Origin: Roseiarcus sp036489975
GTDB lineage: Bacteria > Pseudomonadota > Alphaproteobacteria > Rhizobiales > Beijerinckiaceae
NCBI GenBank assembly: GCA_036489975.1
Contig: DASXES010000002.1
Span: forward strand, 21,223 to 85,222
DNA length: 64,000 nucleotides
Direction: 5' to 3'
A program made the translations under genes and the position numbers. Shown here piece after piece: positions 62,647 through 64,000 of the stretch (positions are counted from its first letter, which is position 1; each line of letters begins with the position of its first letter). The notes beneath the pieces were generated by a model. The model was not told the origin of the DNA and ran no database searches. It was given only the letters and a program-made list of their open reading frames with translations.

Positions 62647-64000
62647 ATGAATCGCTCGCCAGCGCGGGGCGACGCCTCGCGGCTCATCGCTGTTCTGGGC
62701 CCGACCAACACGGGCAAGACGCATTTGGCGGTCGAGCGCATGCTGGGACACGCGTCCGGCATGATCGGCCTGCCCCTGAGGCTGCTGGCGCGCGAAATCT
62801 ACGACCGGGTGGTCAAGGCGCGCGGCGCGAATGACGTGGCGCTGATCACCGGCGAAGAAAAGATCGTCCCTTTAAGGCCGCGCTATTTCGTCTGCACGGT
62901 CGAGGCGATGCCGCTCGATCGCAAGGTCGAGTTTCTCGCCATCGACGAGATCCAGCTTTGCGCCGACCCTGAGCGTGGACATGTGTTCACCCACCGGCTC
63001 CTGCACGCGCGCGGCTCGGCCGAGACGATGCTGATGGGCGCGGCGACCGTCGCCTCGCTGATCCGCCAGCTTTGCCCCGAGGCCGAGATCCAGTTCCGGG
63101 AACGCTTGTCCGAGCTGACCTATACCGGCCCCAAGAAACTGACCCGCCTGCCGCCGCGCAGCGCGATCGTCGCCTTCTCCGCCGAGGCGGTCTACGCCAT
63201 CGCCGAGCTCATCCGCCGCCAGCGCGGCGGGGCCGCGGTGGTCATGGGCTCGCTTTCCCCGCGCACCCGCAACGCTCAGGTCAATCTGTTCCAGTCCGGC
63301 GAAGTTGACTTCCTGGTCGCGACCGATGCGATCGGGATGGGGCTGAACATGGACGTCGACCACGTCGCCTTCGCGGGTTTGCGGAAATTCGACGGGCGGC
63401 GCCTGCGTGGGCTCTATTCGCAGGAGATCGCCCAGATCGCCGGGCGCGCGGGTCGGTTTCGCAAGGATGGCGCCTTCGGCGTAACGGGCGACGCGCCTGA
63501 TCTCGACCCTGACATCGTCGCGGCGGTCGAAGGCCATGTCTTCCCCTCAGTCATGGCCGCTGAGTGGCGTAATCACCGGCTCGATTTCCAGTCGATTCAG
63601 GGGCTGATTCGCTCGCTGGCCGCATCGCCGCCTGCGTCGGGACTGCACCTCTCGGCGGAGAGCCAAGATGAAACGACGTTGCGCCAATTGGCGAGCGACG
63701 AAATGATTATGCGGCGCACGCGCGACCGATCCAACCTGATGCGGTTGTGGGAGGTCTGCCAAGTCCCTGACTTTCGCAAGACAACGCAGGACGAGCACAC
63801 GCGCCTGATCGGGACGATGTTCCAGCACCTCACCCAAGGCGACCGGCGGATGCCGGAAGACTGGATGCAGGGACAGTTCGCGAGCCTCGATCGGACCGAC
63901 GGCGACATCGACGCCCTGTCGTCGCGGCTCGCCCGGGTGCGCACGCTGGCCTATATCGCCAATCGCGGGGACTGGCTCGCCGATCCGCAAACGTGGCAGG
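62647..64000 (+). CDS. SUV3-type ATP-dependent helicase, 5' part of gene
   Basis: The frame opens at ATG 62647 and runs off the window after 451 codons. Walker A VLGPTNTGKTH (about residues 17-27), the SUV3-specific DEIQ motif in LAIDEIQLCADPERGH (about 99-114), LMGAATVASL (motif III), VATDAIGMGLNMDVDH (motif V) and QIAGRAGRFRKDGAFG (motif VI) are all in order. Alphaproteobacterial homologues of mitochondrial SUV3 are RNA/DNA helicases involved in RNA turnover. It is divergent from the SMP-30 gene. Confidence 0.93.
   Translation, partial: MNRSPARGDASRLIAVLGPTNTGKTHLAVERMLGHASGMIGLPLRLLAREIYDRVVKARGANDVALITGEEKIVPLRPRYFVCTVEAMPLDRKVEFLAIDEIQLCADPERGHVFTHRLLHARGSAETMLMGAATVASLIRQLCPEAEIQFRERLSELTYTGPKKLTRLPPRSAIVAFSAEAVYAIAELIRRQRGGAAVVMGSLSPRTRNAQVNLFQSGEVDFLVATDAIGMGLNMDVDHVAFAGLRKFDGRRLRGLYSQEIAQIAGRAGRFRKDGAFGVTGDAPDLDPDIVAAVEGHVFPSVMAAEWRNHRLDFQSIQGLIRSLAASPPASGLHLSAESQDETTLRQLASDEMIMRRTRDRSNLMRLWEVCQVPDFRKTTQDEHTRLIGTMFQHLTQGDRRMPEDWMQGQFASLDRTDGDIDALSSRLARVRTLAYIANRGDWLADPQTWQ

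Overview
The window is a high-G+C alphaproteobacterial chromosome segment, most likely from the order Hyphomicrobiales (Rhizobiales). Evidence for this is the rluD-rpoH and rpoN-hpf-ptsN gene orders, a ChvE/GguA/GguB-type sugar transporter very close to the Agrobacterium one, a pbpC/alpha-2-macroglobulin pair, and palindromic intergenic elements of the kind common in rhizobia and relatives. No rRNA, tRNA, prophage, intact insertion sequence or CRISPR array was seen. Coding density is high and many genes overlap by four bases.

Region 1 (1-11.2 kb): the end of an amidohydrolase gene and an alpha/beta hydrolase, a TIR-domain protein, a small secreted protein, exported MsrA and MsrB, then a fatty-acid beta-oxidation pair (FadB/J-like and thiolase). 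That pair is split by a lower-G+C insert carrying a membrane protein and a BrnT/BrnA toxin-antitoxin module.

Region 2 (11.2-32 kb): mostly housekeeping. It holds PbpC with a giant alpha-2-macroglobulin, a homocysteine methyltransferase, RluD-like pseudouridine synthase, RpoH, a periplasmic unknown, AhcY (with an operator-like palindrome), RpoN-Hpf-PtsN, PurS-PurQ and HisE. An empty stretch of about 0.9 kb lies at 23.8-24.6 kb.

Region 3 (32-47 kb): a sugar island. A hexulose-phosphate synthase/isomerase pair (the RuMP enzymes) with an unusual SDR faces a ribokinase-family gene. Then come a decayed ABC-ATPase flanked by two copies of a repeat, the ChvE-GguA-GguB importer, the complete AraB-AraA-AraD route for L-arabinose, a GAF/PucR-type regulator and a sugar isomerase/epimerase family protein.

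Region 4 (47-62.5 kb): a large minus-strand catabolic cluster: cyclase, HisD paralogue, SDR, CocE/NonD hydrolase, a three-part RbsBAC-type importer, aldo/keto reductase and MFS transporter. It is bordered by TetR and LysR regulators, an MBL-fold hydrolase and an SMP-30 lactonase. The substrate cannot be named from sequence, and this is the best candidate for an undescribed pathway. The window ends inside a SUV3-type helicase gene.
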